Notes: a model not told the origin generated them from the letters alone. A DNA stretch of 64,000 nucleotides from CAWAYH01 sp963786195 (GCA_963786195.1 CAWAYH010000006.1:744001-808000), one strand, 5' to 3'; numbered from the stretch's first letter, positions 41,637-52,124 are shown. Made by a program: numbers and translations.

Positions 41637-41691
41637 CTACTGTCGCTTGTGCGGCAGGCGCTCCGGCGGAAACGGTGTACAGTGCATCTCC

Positions 41692-42446
41692 GTGTATGAC
41701 CCGGCGCCGGAGCCGCTGCTGCCGTCCCCGCCTCTGGAACCCCCGCGGCTTCTCCCGATTCAGCGGCTCGGCGCGCTGATCGAGGTTCTGATCTGCTCGG
41801 GATTCCCGACGCAGATCTTCCTCGTCACGATCATGATGGCGGCCGGGTTCGACCTCCGGGCGACCGGCGGGGCGCTGTCGCCGGGGTTCGTCTTCACGCT
41901 CTCGCTTCTGGACACGGCGCTCGTGATCGCGCTGGTATTCTTCTTTCTCCATGCCCATCGCGAGCGCGCGCGTGACGTGCTGCTCGGCAATCGCGCGGTG
42001 CTGCCGGAGGTCTTCGTCGGCATCGCGCTCCTGCCGGTGGTGTTCGGCCTGGCCGTCATGCTGCTGGCGCTGATCATCACGTTCCTGCCATGGCTGCACA
42101 ACGTGCCGCGCAATCCGCTGGAGAACATGATGCAGACCCGGCAGGACGCGATGATGTTCGCGGTCGTCGTGATGATCGCCGGCGGGCTGCGCGAGGAGGT
42201 GCAGCGCGGGTTCATCCTGCACCGGTTCGATCGGTTTCTCGGCGGCGGCGCGCTCGGGGTACTGTGTACAGCATCGTGTTCGGCCTGGGACACCTGGAGC
42301 AGGGCCGGGACACGGCCATTGCCGTCGCGCTGCTGGGCGCGCTCTGGGGCCTGATCTACCTCACGCGCCGCAGCATCGTCGCGCCCATGGTGAGCCACGC
42401 CGCGTTCAACCTGGCGCAGCTGCTGAAGTATTTTCTGGTGCGATGA
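41692..42446 (+). CDS. CPBP-family intramembrane (CAAX-type) metalloprotease (one frameshift)
   Basis: About 251 residues from the GTG at 41692; upstream codons belong to element B. Several TM helices (IEVLICSGFPTQIFLVTI, LLDTALVIALVFFFL, VGIALLPVVFGLAVMLLALI) precede the ABI/CPBP motif 1 GGLREEVQRGFILHRF. Motif 2 (FGLGHLEQG) and motif 3 (PMVSHAAFNLAQ) follow after a 1-nt loss near 42264. These motifs are the glutamate/histidine catalytic set of CPBP proteases. The stop overlaps the start of the next gene (ATGA), so it leads the glycan cluster transcript. Substrate unknown; often immunity or membrane-processing roles. Confidence 0.8.
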
Positions 42447-43867
42447 ATCCTCGCGCGATTGGCGCGCTGGCGCTGGTGTTCGCCCTCACGCTGCCCGGCG
42501 TGACGACCCGCATCTACGCGACCGACGAGATCCAGTACTTCTCGTACCTCCGGTCGTTGTGGTTCGATCGCGACGTCTCGTTCGAGAACGAGTACCGGCA
42601 TTTCTACGAGGCGGGACCCGGCGCGGCGCCCGGCTTCTACGAGACGCACCTCGCGCTCGCGACGGAAACGGGGCGGCGGATCAACTTCGGGACGATCGGA
42701 TCGGCGCTGCTGTGGCTGCCCTTCTACGCGATCGCGGATGGCGGGGTGATCCTGGCGCGAGCGCTGGGCTCCGGGATCGCGCGCGACGGCTACTCGCATC
42801 CCTACGTCGCGGCCGTGTGCTACGGATCGGCGTTCTACGGTGTCTGCGCCCTGCTGCTCTCCTGGGTCGCCGCGATCGAGATCACCGGGGCCAGGCGAGG
42901 ATCGGCGACGGCCGCCGCGCTGTGCGTGGGCATCGGCACGCCGCTGCTCTTCTACATGTACATCGCGCCGGTGTTCGCGCACGCGACGTCCGCGTTCTCT
43001 GTCGCGCTGTTCGTCGTCACGTGGCTGAGGGTCCGGCGGACGTGGAGTCTTTCCGGTGTGGCCTGGCTGGCGGCGTCGGGTGCGCTGATGGTGATGGTGC
43101 GCGAGCAGGACATCACCTACATCGCGGGACCGGCCGTGGATTTCGTGATTCAGCACGTCCGCGTTCCGCGTGAGGCGAAAACGCGAGGGCTTGTCGCGGT
43201 CGCGGCCGCAGCCGTGGTGTTCGGCCTGGTCTTCGTGCCGCAGGCGCTCGCCTACATGAGCCTGAACGGACGGCTGGGACCGTCGCGGCTCGTCACGCGG
43301 AAGATGTACTGGAACAGCCCGCACGCGTTCGAGATTCTCACGTCGCCCGAGCACGGATTCTTCCTGTGGACGCCGCTGGCGGTGCTCGCGCTGGGAGGTC
43401 TGGTCATGTGTTGTGTGCGCCTGTGGAAGCGGCCGAGCGCCGACCCCGAGCGCCGAACGCCGAGCGCCCGGGCCCTGGCCGCCGCCCTCGCGACGATGCT
43501 CGTGGCGCAGGTGTATCTGCTGGGCGCCCTGGACTCCTGGACGTCGGCTGGCGCGTTCGGGCAGCGGCGTTTCGTCGGCGCCACCGTGCTGTTCGTGATC
43601 GGGCTCACCGCCCTGTTCGACGCCGTGCGATCGAAGCCCGTGCAGATCGTCGGAGGCATGCTGGTCGTCCTCATGGTGTGGTGGAACCTGGCGCTCATGA
43701 GCGCGTTCGGGACGGGCCTGATGGACCGGCAGCGGCTCGAGCTGCGCAGGAACGCGTACGATGTCTTCGTGACCGTCCCCGCGATGACCCCAGAGCTCGT
43801 TTATCGTTATCTCTTCGATCGAACGTCGTTCTATCGGAGTCGCGCCACCGAGGGAACCACGCGGTGA
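42443..43867 (+). CDS. Polytopic membrane protein, probable lipid-linked-sugar glycosyltransferase
   Basis: 474 residues with about ten hydrophobic helices (IGALALVFALTLPG, AVCYGSAFYGVCALLLSWV, GLVAVAAAAVVFGLVFVP, AALATMLVAQVYLLGAL, IVGGMLVVLMVWWNLALM). The early acidic pair in TTRIYATDEIQYFSYLRSLW fits the DE motif of the first periplasmic loop of GT39/GT83-like (GT-C) transferases. The catalytic acidic residue is inferred only from this position. It overlaps the protease gene by 4 bp (ATGA) and is 18 bp upstream of the first GT4 gene, so it most likely acts in assembly of the same envelope glycan. Confidence 0.7.
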   Translation: MNPRAIGALALVFALTLPGVTTRIYATDEIQYFSYLRSLWFDRDVSFENEYRHFYEAGPGAAPGFYETHLALATETGRRINFGTIGSALLWLPFYAIADGGVILARALGSGIARDGYSHPYVAAVCYGSAFYGVCALLLSWVAAIEITGARRGSATAAALCVGIGTPLLFYMYIAPVFAHATSAFSVALFVVTWLRVRRTWSLSGVAWLAASGALMVMVREQDITYIAGPAVDFVIQHVRVPREAKTRGLVAVAAAAVVFGLVFVPQALAYMSLNGRLGPSRLVTRKMYWNSPHAFEILTSPEHGFFLWTPLAVLALGGLVMCCVRLWKRPSADPERRTPSARALAAALATMLVAQVYLLGALDSWTSAGAFGQRRFVGATVLFVIGLTALFDAVRSKPVQIVGGMLVVLMVWWNLALMSAFGTGLMDRQRLELRRNAYDVFVTVPAMTPELVYRYLFDRTSFYRSRATEGTTR

Positions 43868-43885
43868 GCCCCGGAAAACATTAGC

Positions 43886-45078
43886 GTGCGCATCCTCTAC
43901 CTCGCAGACATCCGGTTTCCGCTCGAGCGCGCCAACGGAATCCAGACCATGGAGACGTGTCATGCGCTGGCCATGCGAGGCCACACGGTGAGCCTCGCGG
44001 TCCGGCCGGATACGCACGAGCCCGCTCGCGATCCGTTCGACTACTACGGACTCGAACCTGCGACGGGACTCATTGTCGAGCGGGCGCCGGTTGCGGGCCC
44101 GGTGCGAGCGCGACGAATCGGCTATCTGGCGTTCGCGACAGGACGCGCCATCGGGACCGGCCGCTCGGACGTCGTGATGACGCGCGACCTCGGGGTGGCG
44201 TCGCTGCTCGTGCGTGTCCCCTCGGGGGCACGCCCGCCCGTCGTGTACGAGTCGCACGGCTATGCGCCCGAGGTCGCCGCGGCGCTTCCCAACCTGATTC
44301 CGGCCGCGACATCGGCGCCGCCGTCTGCGGTCAAACTCGGTCGGCTGGCGCGCCGGGAAGCGCGTGTCTGGCGGCAGGCCGATGGCTACGTGACGATCAC
44401 GGCGGGGCTTGCCGGCGAGCTGAAGAGGCGATTCGGCGAGCGCCCGCTCGTCGCCGTCGTTCCTGACGGCGCACGGCCGCGCGAATCCCACCGTCGTATC
44501 GCCCAACCCCCGACCAGCCCGTCGTCGTCGGCTATGCGGGACACCTGTATGCGTGGAAGGGCGTCGATGTGCTGCTGCAGGCGCTCTTCCGCGTGCCTGG
44601 CGCGCGGGGGCTTATCATCGGAGGACATGACCAGGAACCGGATCTCGGTCGGCTCCGCGCGCTGGCCGGCAGCTTGAACATCGACGATCGCGTGACGTTC
44701 ACGGGCCTGGTGCCGCCGCGATCGGTTCCGGAGCTCCTGGCCCGCGCCGACATCCTCGCGCTGCCGAACCCGGCGTCCGCGATCTCGACGCTCTATACGT
44801 CGCCGCTGAAGCTGTTCGAGTACCTCGCCGCCGGCCGGCCCATCGTCGCGTCCGACCTGCCGTCGATGCGGGAGGTGCTGCGGAACGACGTCAACGGACT
44901 GCTGGTGACCCCCGGCGATCCCGATGCGCTTGCCTCGGCCCTGCGACGCCTCATCGGCGATCCCGCGCTGCGCGAGCGGCTGGCGCGAACGGCTTCCGAT
45001 TCAGCGGCCGAGTACACGTGGGATCGGAGAGCGGAACGCCTCGAGGCGCTCTTCCACGACCTGACGCGCGCGGGCTGA
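43886..45078 (+). CDS. GT4-type glycosyltransferase (one frameshift)
   Basis: About 397 residues from a GTG at 43886 (VRILYLADIRFPLERANGIQ). The GT-B fold is recognisable: an N-terminal domain with AMRGHTVSLAV, and a C-terminal domain with VVVGYAGHLYAWKGVDVLLQ, VTFTGLVPPRSVPELLARAD, the donor-binding SPLKLFEYLAAGRPIVASDL and VNGLLVTPGDPDALASALRR. The frame changes at about 44470-44510 inside a Pro/Ser-rich stretch. It transfers a sugar from a nucleotide donor to a growing glycan. Its TGA overlaps the next ATG (TGATG). Confidence 0.8.
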
Positions 45079-46138
45079 TGATCTCCGACCGACTCTTTTC
45101 GCTGGTCCGCTGCCCCGAATGTCATGCGCGGCTCGCGCGCAGCGGCGCGACGTCAGACGCGATCGTCTGTCAGGGATGCGGCAGGTCGTATCGGGCCTCG
45201 GGCAACGACTACCTCGATCTGCGTCCTGCCGAGCAATTCGCCGAACAGACGAAGTACCTCGACGAAGCCCTGCACGCCGACGCGCGCCACGAGCGCGTGT
45301 CGCCGCCGCTCCTCGGCTCGAAGATCCGCAACGACATGCTGCGGAAGTTCCTGGGCCCGCAGCCGGGGGACGTCGTGATCGATCTCGGGTGCGGCAGCGG
45401 CCGTGCCCTGATGTGGAACCGGGATCTCGGGGCCGAGCGTCGTCGGGATCGACATCAGCCCGTTCTTCTCCGCCGACGCGAGGAAGGAAGTCCCCCTGCT
45501 GCTCGGCGACCTGCGGCGGCTGCCGTTCGCCGACGCGACGTTCCACAAGGCCTGGTCGCTCGATGTGCTGGAGCATCTGTCGCCCGAGGCACTGCGGGCG
45601 ATGCTCCTCGAGGCTGGCCGCGTGCTCGCGCCGGGCGGCGCGCTGTTCGTCTACACGCACGTGAGAAAGAACGCGCCGATCGCCGCGGGCCTGCGCGGGA
45701 TCAATCGTCTGGCCCGGTGGCTCGAGCGCGCGGGCCTCATCGACATGCGCCAGGAGCGTCTGCGCAAGTCCGATCATCTCAATCCGCTCCGTGACATTCC
45801 GGAGCTGGAGGAGGTGGCGCGGTCGACCGGATTCCGGCTCGCGCGGATCACGTACTACACGCCGATCGTCGGTGGATTCGTGGAGAACATCCTGATGCGC
45901 ATGGCGGAACGCGCGATGGCCAGACGCGCCGCGGCTCGATCGGGCGCCTTCCGCGACTCCTGCTGATGCCGACGCCGCCGCGATCCGTGAAGCGCGCGCG
46001 GCCGCCAAGCAGCAGATCGCGTCGAGCCCCACGACCTACGCCGCGCTGCGGGCGCTGTCGTTCGCGATGAAGCTCGATCTGGTGCTGTTCGGACGCATCC
46101 GTTCGGGTCCGTTCTTCGCTCTGTTGGTGCGAGAGTAG
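45078..46138 (+). CDS. Class I SAM methyltransferase with N-terminal zinc-ribbon-like motif (two frameshifts)
   Basis: About 353 residues. A short N-terminal Cys knuckle (RCPECHARLA, then CQGCGRSYRA) precedes the methyltransferase: DVVIDLGCGSGRALMWNRDLG (motif I), VVGIDISPFFSADARKEVPL after an indel near 45432, FHKAWSLDVLEHLSPEAL and VLAPGGALFVYTHVRKNAP. The 3' part after a second indel near 45955 continues IREARAAAKQQIASS and ends SGPFFALLVRE at the TAG 46136-46138. It probably methylates a sugar or lipid intermediate in the surrounding glycan pathway. It lies between GT4 genes with a 1-bp start/stop overlap upstream. Confidence 0.75.
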
Positions 46139-46148
46139 AAGGCGACGC

Positions 46149-46279
46149 ATGAACCTCACGTTCGGTTCGATCCAAGACGCGAGCGAGCATGGCGAGCGAG
46201 CCACGCGACCGGAGCGCGCCGACGAAGCGGCGCGCGAGAGCGCGTGTGGGGGAGTGCCGAGGCGGCAAAGCCCCTCGGA
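46149..46279. repeat. Dispersed palindromic element, copy 3
   Basis: Same orientation as copy 1 (18534-18657): it opens atgaacctcacg, shares gcgagcgagcatggcgagcg, gccacgcgaccggagcgcgc and the closing ggcggcaaagcccctcgg hairpin. It lies 11 bp past the methyltransferase stop and 9 bp before the ATG of the next GT4 gene, so any regulator or ribosome-binding site for that gene lies inside the repeat. Confidence 0.85.
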
Positions 46280-46287
46280 TCAAACTG

Positions 46288-47446
46288 ATGCGCATCCTCT
46301 ACTGCGCGATCGATCAGACCGTGCCCGGCACGACGGGCGGATCGGTCCACGTGCTGGCGGTCGCCTCCGGGCTCGCCGCGCTCGGCCATGACGTGCACGC
46401 GCTCGTCACGCCCGGGGATGACCCGTTTCCCCCGGCCCGGTGCACTGGATTCCGATGTCTCCGCCGCTCGGCGCACGGCAGCTTCGCTGGCAGCGGACGG
46501 GCGCGGTGCGTCGCATCGTGTCCGAGCTGAAGCCGGACGTCGTCATCGAGCGCTACTACAACTTCGGCGGCGAAGGCATCTCGGCGGCGGATGCGACGAG
46601 GAGCGAAGACCGTCCTCGAAGTCAACGCGCCGGTCGTCGACTATCCCGGGTCGGCCAAGGCGATGATCGATCCGCACTCCTCGTCCGGCCCATGCGGCGC
46701 TGGCGCGAGTGGATCTGCCGTCGCGCGGACGTGATCGTGACGCCGAGCGCGGCGATCCTCCCGCCGGACACGCCGGCGCGCAAGATCCTGCGCCTCGAGT
46801 GGGGCGCCGACACCGACCGCTTCGTGCCTGGGGCGACAGGCGCGGTTCCGTTCGCTCGACCGGCGCCCCTCGTCGCGATATTCGCCGGCGCGTTCCGGAG
46901 CTGGCATGGCGCCGTTCACCTGGTTCGCGCGATGCGCGAGCTGCGACGCACGAGGCCGAACCGACATCGGTGCGGTGTTCATCGGTGACGGACCGGAATT
47001 GCCGTCGGTACGCGCCGAAGCCGCCGGGCTCGACGACATCGTCTTCACGGGAGCCGTGCCGCACACGCCAGATGCCGGCGTGCCTTGCCGCCGCCGATAT
47101 CGGCGTCGGCGCCCTTCGAAATGTCCGCGCACGGACCGCTGGCGCTCGGCTTCTACTGGTCGCCGCTGAAGATCTTCGAATACATGGCGGCGGGTCTTCC
47201 CGTGGTGGTGCCGTCCGTCGACCGCCTGCCCTCGCTCGTCGCAGCACGGACGCGAAGGGCTGCTGTACGACCCGGCGTTCCCGAGCGCGCTGGCGACTGC
47301 GATCGAGTCCCTGAGCGATCCGGAGCTGCGGCGATCGTTCGGCCAGGCCGCGCGAGAGCGCGCCGTCCGCGAGTTACAGTTGGAAGGCGCATTGCCAGGC
47401 GCTCGAGGCGGCGATCCGTCAGCTCATCGGCCGCCCGCAACGATGA
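46288..47446 (+). CDS. GT4-type glycosyltransferase (several frameshifts)
   Basis: About 385 residues if corrected. It starts MRILYCAIDQTVPGTTGGSV and continues HVLAVASGLAALGHDVHALV. Then, across at least four indels, RRIVSELKPDVVIERYYNFG, VIVTPSAAILPPDTPARKIL, APLVAIFAGAFRSWHGAVHL, IFEYMAAGLPVVVPSVDRLP and ALATAIESLSDPELRRSFGQ. These are the typical GT-B elements (GG loop near the N-terminus, EYMAAG donor site). The ATG directly follows the dispersed repeat. It overlaps the next GT4 gene by 4 bp (ATGA). The dense indels coincide with one of the three error-rich blocks. Confidence 0.7.
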
Positions 47447-48707
47447 AGATCCTGATCCCGACCGACTCCTTTCCTCCGCGGTGCGGCGGCAGCGGATGGA
47501 GCACGTACGAGCTCGCGCGAGGCCTGCGCGCGCGCGGGCACGACGTCGTCGTCGCTCCACCCTCGCCCGGGCACGACACCGGGCGTCAGGGAAACCACAT
47601 ACGAAGCGTTTCGAGTGGTCGAATTTGGATCGCCCGCGCCCGACGTGCCGTACGTGCGGAACTACTTCAAGAACGAGCGGCTGTATCCGGCGCTCGCCGG
47701 TGTCGTCGGCGACCTCATCGCCCGCGAGCGATTCGAGCTCGTGCACGCTCAGCATGTGCTGACATGTCTTCCGTCGATTGAAGCCGCGCATCAGCGCGGC
47801 GTGCCGGCCGTCTGCACGGTGCGGGATTACTGGCCGGTCTGCTACTGGTCCGACCTTCTGTACTCGCGTGACGGGACACACTTGTGCCCCGAGTGCTCGG
47901 CCGCCATGATGACGCGCTGCATACGCCCGCGCGGCGGACTCGGCTGGCCGCTGGCGCTGCCGATGATTCCGTACATGCGCGCGAACCTGGCGCGCAAGCG
48001 GACCGGTCTGGCGGCGGCCGATGCCGTCATCGCCGTCAGCTCCCGCATCGCCGCGGATCTGCGTGCCCGCGCGCCGGAGCTGTCGCGCACGCGCATGGAG
48101 ACCATTCACAACCCGGTCGACGTCGCCGGGCTCCGCGCGCGCGCGTCAACGTCGCAGCGACCGCTCGACGGCCCCTACGCCCTGTATCTGGGGAAGCTCG
48201 CGCCCAATAAAGGCACGTCGCATCTGGTCCGAATCGCCGAGCGCGCAGGCCTGGACTGGCCGCTCGTGATCGCCGGCGACGGCCCGGAGCGCGATCAGCT
48301 GACCGCCGACGCCGCGCGCTCGAGCAGAGACGTGCGTCTCGTCGGCTGGCTCGATCAGACCGGAAAGCACGGCGTGGCTCGCTCACGCGTCGCTTCTGGT
48401 TTTCACATCACGAGGACCCGAATCCCTCAGTCGCGTGCTCATCGAGGCCAGCGCGCTGGGAGTGCCCATCGCGGCCATGAACACCGGTGGAACGCCCGAC
48501 ATCGTGAAGGACGAGGAGACGGGGCTGCTCAGCGAATCACCGGAGGAGCTGGCGGACGATGTGAAGCGGCTGCGGACGGATGAGGGCCTGCGCGCGCGGC
48601 TCGGCCAGGCGGCCCGGGCGCGCGCGGAAGTCAGATTCGACTGCGCGCGCGGTGATCGATCGCATCGAAGGCCTCTACCGGGAGCTCGTCGGGGTGCGGA
48701 AAAATGA
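47443..48707 (+). CDS. GT4-type glycosyltransferase (three or more frameshifts)
   Basis: Starts MKILIPTDSFPPRCGGSGWS with the GG loop of family 4 enzymes, then TYELARGLRARGHDVVV. A 1-nt indel near 47582 leads to RERFELVHAQHVLTCLPSIE, VCTVRDYWPVCYWSDLLYS and NPVDVAGL. PYALYLGKLAPNKGTSHLVR and LVIAGDGPERDQLTADA continue; indels near 48370 and 48645 separate LIEASALGVPIAAMNTGGTP (donor-binding E) and VIDRIEGLYRELVGV. The metal-like Cys pair in HLCPECSAAMMTRC recalls a subset of GT4 proteins. The end is given at the TGA overlapping the next start; an indel in aaaaa blurs it. It is transcribed with its neighbours. Confidence 0.72.
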
Positions 48708-49957
48708 AGCGAGTCCGCGTCGCAGTGGTCGCGCGATCCGTGTTTCCGCTGCACGGCCGCGGCGGGCTCGAACGCCACGTGTACGATCTCGTCCGATACC
48801 TCGCTAACGAGAGCTGCGACGTCACGCTCATCACGCGCACGCCGAAGCAGGACGAAGGGTCGCAATCTGGCGCGGCGGTGATTCATCCGCGCATCACCCT
48901 GCTCACCGTCCCCTACCGCACGTTTCCGCTCGCCGGACGCCGCGGAACGACGGTGATCGATCGCAGCACGGCGTACCCGCTTTTTGGAGAGCGCGCCGGC
49001 CGCGTGGCCTGGCAGCTCGTTCGCGAGGGCCGAATCGACATCGTCCACGGCCTGGGCGCGAGCGTCCTGGGCTACGCCCGCCAGCGGCGGACGAGCGCGG
49101 CGCCGCTCGTGCTCAATCCGCAGGGACTCGAGGAGTTCGGCGCCACGAATCCGAAACGCGCGCGGCTGAAGCGCGCGGCCTATCTCCCGCTCCGGCGCGC
49201 CGTCCTCGCGTGCGCCCGCGCTGCCGACTGCGTCATTGCCACGGATCGATCGCTCGAACCTGGCGTCAGCGCGCATCTCCACGTGCCGCCGGATCGCATC
49301 CGCGTGATTCCAAACGCGCTGGACCTCGCGTGGGTCGATAGCCTCGCGACGATCGAGGACGGTCTGCGCGTGCGGCGCGAAGCCGGCATCGGCCCGGACG
49401 ACGTGGTGCTGCTGAGTGTCGGCCGGCTCGAAGAGAACAAGGGGTTTCATGTGCTCGCCGACGCGCTCGGTGCGCTCGTGGGGCACGGCGGCCGCCTCCC
49501 CGATGGCAAGTGGCGATGGGTCGTCGTCGGCGAGGGACCGTTCAGAGGCCGGCTGGAACGCGCGATTCGATCCGCAGGCATTCGAGAGAACACGCTGCTG
49601 GCGGGTCAGCAGGACGATCGGGCGCTGCACGCCTGGTACGAAGCGGCCACACTCTTCGTCCACCCGACCCTCTACGAAGGCAGTTCGCTCGTCACGCTCG
49701 AGGCGATGGCGCATCGACGCGCGGTGGTCGCGACCAACGCCGGCGGCCTGCCGGACAAGGTGATGCCGGGAACGAACGGATGGCTCGTACCGCCTGACGA
49801 TCCGTCGGCGCTGGCCGGGGCCATCAGCGGTGCGCTCGATGACGGATCGACGCTGGCGCGGATGGGCGCGGCGGGACGCGCGATCGTGGAGCGCGAGTTC
49901 TCGTGGGATGCCGCAGGCGCCGCAACGTTGAAGCTCTACGAAGAGCTCCTCGAGTGA
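48704..49957 (+). CDS. GT4-type glycosyltransferase
   Basis: 417 residues and intact, which makes it the reference member of the cluster. N-terminal domain: VVARSVFPLHGRGGLERHVY (GG loop) and GRIDIVHGLGASVLGYARQ. C-terminal domain: DDVVLLSVGRLEENKGFHVL (S/GRL motif with K), RWVVVGEGPFRGRLE, HPTLYEGSSLVTLEAMAHR (E of the donor-binding EX7E region) and VPPDDPSALAGAI. It probably adds a hexose or similar sugar in the last listed step of the glycan. It ends 19 bp before the minus-strand M56 gene's stop codon. Confidence 0.87.
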   Translation: MKRVRVAVVARSVFPLHGRGGLERHVYDLVRYLANESCDVTLITRTPKQDEGSQSGAAVIHPRITLLTVPYRTFPLAGRRGTTVIDRSTAYPLFGERAGRVAWQLVREGRIDIVHGLGASVLGYARQRRTSAAPLVLNPQGLEEFGATNPKRARLKRAAYLPLRRAVLACARAADCVIATDRSLEPGVSAHLHVPPDRIRVIPNALDLAWVDSLATIEDGLRVRREAGIGPDDVVLLSVGRLEENKGFHVLADALGALVGHGGRLPDGKWRWVVVGEGPFRGRLERAIRSAGIRENTLLAGQQDDRALHAWYEAATLFVHPTLYEGSSLVTLEAMAHRRAVVATNAGGLPDKVMPGTNGWLVPPDDPSALAGAISGALDDGSTLARMGAAGRAIVEREFSWDAAGAATLKLYEELLE

Positions 49958-49976
49958 CGCTGCGCCTGCGGATTCG

Positions 49977-51716
49977 TTACTTGGCGACGAAGGTGATTGA
50001 GACGTTCATGACGACGTCAACCGGGGCGCAGTTGAGGAGCGTCTCGCTGAAGCGCCACTGTTTGACGGCGTCTACCGCCGCGGCGTCGAGTTCGGGCTGA
50101 ACCGACTGCGTCACCTGCGCGTCGCGGACCGATCCGTCGGCGCCGATCGTGGCTCTCAGCTCGACCTTGCCGCCGACGCCGGCTTCGCGCAGATCCTGGG
50201 GATACACAGGGCGGACGTCCTTGAGCTTCCGAGGCGGCCTGATGTGACCTCCTCCGGCCGCGGGGCGGCACTCCTCGGCCTGCGGGCGAGGCTCGGACGG
50301 CCTCGTGACTTTCATTGCTTCCGTGACGATTGGAACCTGCACCACTGGCGTGGTCCGGCTGTGCACGACCTTTTCATCGAGCGCCTTCGTCGGCTTGACG
50401 CTGAGGGTGTAAACCCTCGGGCCGCCCACCGTGATGGTCTCCTGGAGCGTTCCGAGCCTGAGCGAGACGTCCTGGCGGACCGCGCGGCCGGCCAGCGTTA
50501 CCGACGTCTGGTTCTTCTCGAAGCCGGGAAGCCGCACTTCGAGCTGATAGTCGTCTGTCGGCAGCGGCACGAACTCGTAGTACCCGGCGTCGTTGGTCTT
50601 GACCTCGTGCCGGGCTTCGCTGCGTACGTGGGTCAGGACGACCGTTGCGCCGGCGACGGGAGCGCCGCTCGGATCGACAACGGAACCGGTCAACGTCGCG
50701 GGCCCGATCTGCGCGGCCGCTATCGCGACGGTCATGGTCATCATCGCGATCGCCGTGGCAAACCTGGCCGATCGCGTGGTCGCATTGCGAATGATACCGG
50801 TGCTCAACATGGCACGAATCCTCCTCTCGAGGCTCGATGGACGGGCAATTGCGGGTGCGGGCAGGGAGATGGCGGCGGCGCTTTTGAGCGCGCGCGCGAC
50901 ATCCAGCAGGTGCCTGGCGTACTCGGGTCCCTCGACGCCGCACGTCAGCACTTCGTTGTCACAGGCCTGCTCGCTCTCCAGGCGGAGGCGGGTGCAGGCG
51001 ATCCACATCAACGGGTTGAACCAGTACGCGGATCGGAGCAGCTCACCGGCCATCTGCACGAGCCAGTCACCCCGCCGGATGTGCGCCAGCTCGTGGCGCA
51101 GGATGATGTCGATCCGCTCGGGGCTCCATTCCGTCGCCTGGCGCGGGAGGATGACCTTCGGCCGCATCAGCCCCCACGTGACGAGCAGACACGGATGATC
51201 GCTCTGCAGCAGGGTCACAGGACGGCGCAGGTGATAGGCGCGGCCGATGTCCGCCGCAGCCTCCGTCCAGGGTCCGGCATGCACGGGCCTGGCGCGAGCC
51301 GCGAGCCACGCGAGTCGCGAGAGGCCGATGAGCAGAATGGACATGCTGAGGACGGCGCCGGCTATCCAAGCCGGCGCGAGCCAGCCGCTCACGATCTCGA
51401 TCGGACGCGCGGGAGCCGTCGACGCGACGCTTGCTGCCCCGACCACCGTGATCTCCGCATCCGTCTCCGCTGATGCAACGGAGCGGGCGGGCGCCCGCAG
51501 CCGCGTGATGTCCCCGGAGGACGCCGGCTGCGCGACGATGAGGCGCCACGGTGGAACGAGCAGCTCGAGGACGGGCACGGCCGTCGCGCAGAAGATCGCG
51601 GTCGCGAGCACGCAGTGCCTGACCGCCGCCGATCGCCTGCGCAGAAGCGACGCGATGGCCATCCCGATCAGCAGAACGAGAGAGACCTTGATCGTGCTGT
51701 CCAGTACCAGGTTCAT
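49977..51716 (-). CDS. BlaR1/MecR1-like M56 membrane peptidase fused to a carboxypeptidase-regulatory domain and a TonB C-terminal domain
   Basis: 579 residues. TM helices at about 8-24, 34-52, 110-138 and 318-336 bracket an M56 zinc protease domain with HELAH at 208-212 and the third-ligand region LESEQACDNEVL near 246-257. Instead of a penicillin-binding sensor, the C-terminal part begins with a carboxypeptidase-regulatory fold (PATLTGSVVDPSGAPVAGAT, VTLTHVRSEAR-like strands, ending YQLEVRLPGFEKNQ). It ends in a TonB-C-type domain (KDVRPVYPQDLREAGVGGKV, then AAAVDAVKQWRFSETLLN). M56 proteins sense a signal and inactivate BlaI-type repressors; the repressor gene is directly upstream and overlaps by 4 bp. 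Confidence 0.85.
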   Translation of the reverse strand: MNLVLDSTIKVSLVLLIGMAIASLLRRRSAAVRHCVLATAIFCATAVPVLELLVPPWRLIVAQPASSGDITRLRAPARSVASAETDAEITVVGAASVASTAPARPIEIVSGWLAPAWIAGAVLSMSILLIGLSRLAWLAARARPVHAGPWTEAAADIGRAYHLRRPVTLLQSDHPCLLVTWGLMRPKVILPRQATEWSPERIDIILRHELAHIRRGDWLVQMAGELLRSAYWFNPLMWIACTRLRLESEQACDNEVLTCGVEGPEYARHLLDVARALKSAAAISLPAPAIARPSSLERRIRAMLSTGIIRNATTRSARFATAIAMMTMTVAIAAAQIGPATLTGSVVDPSGAPVAGATVVLTHVRSEARHEVKTNDAGYYEFVPLPTDDYQLEVRLPGFEKNQTSVTLAGRAVRQDVSLRLGTLQETITVGGPRVYTLSVKPTKALDEKVVHSRTTPVVQVPIVTEAMKVTRPSEPRPQAEECRPAAGGGHIRPPRKLKDVRPVYPQDLREAGVGGKVELRATIGADGSVRDAQVTQSVQPELDAAAVDAVKQWRFSETLLNCAPVDVVMNVSITFVAK

Positions 51717-52123
51717 CGGGACCCTCCCTTCCTGATCGCGGGGACCGACCGCGCCTTCTCGACGTGTTCTGTAATGCGGTCCAGCTCCTCGTCGGACAGC
51801 CGGGCGCCTTCGCCGCCGAGGAGCGCGCCGACGACCTTCTCGACGGAGCCGTCGAAGAACGTGTCGACCACGTGGCGCAGGGCCGACTTGCGGGCCGTCC
51901 GGCGCGTGACCGCCGGCATGTACACGAAGCGCAGCCCGTGCTCTTCGTGCCGCACGTGTCCCTTGCGCTCGAGCACGCGCAACTGGGTGCGCACGGTGGA
52001 GTAGCTGGGATCGCCGGGCAGCTGGGCCATGACCTCGCCGCCCGTCGCCCGTCCCAGGCGGTACAGCACGTCCATGATCTGGCGTTCGCGTCGTGTCAGG
52101 CCTGGCTGATGGGTGCGTGGCAT
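51713..52123 (-). CDS. BlaI/MecI-family transcriptional repressor
   Basis: 136 residues. The winged helix is clear: GLTRRERQIMDVLYRLGRAT, GGEVMAQLPGDPSYSTVRTQ, LRVLERKGHVRHEEHGLRFV and YMPAVTRRTARKSALRHVVD, as in PF03965 repressors; the C-terminal helix dimerises. The start codon lies just inside the operator palindrome (52125-52160), so it probably represses its own operon. It is coexpressed with the M56 gene (ATGA overlap), whose protease would cleave it on induction. Confidence 0.88.
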   Translation of the reverse strand: MPRTHQPGLTRRERQIMDVLYRLGRATGGEVMAQLPGDPSYSTVRTQLRVLERKGHVRHEEHGLRFVYMPAVTRRTARKSALRHVVDTFFDGSVEKVVGALLGGEGARLSDEELDRITEHVEKARSVPAIRKGGSR

Positions 52124-52124
52124 A

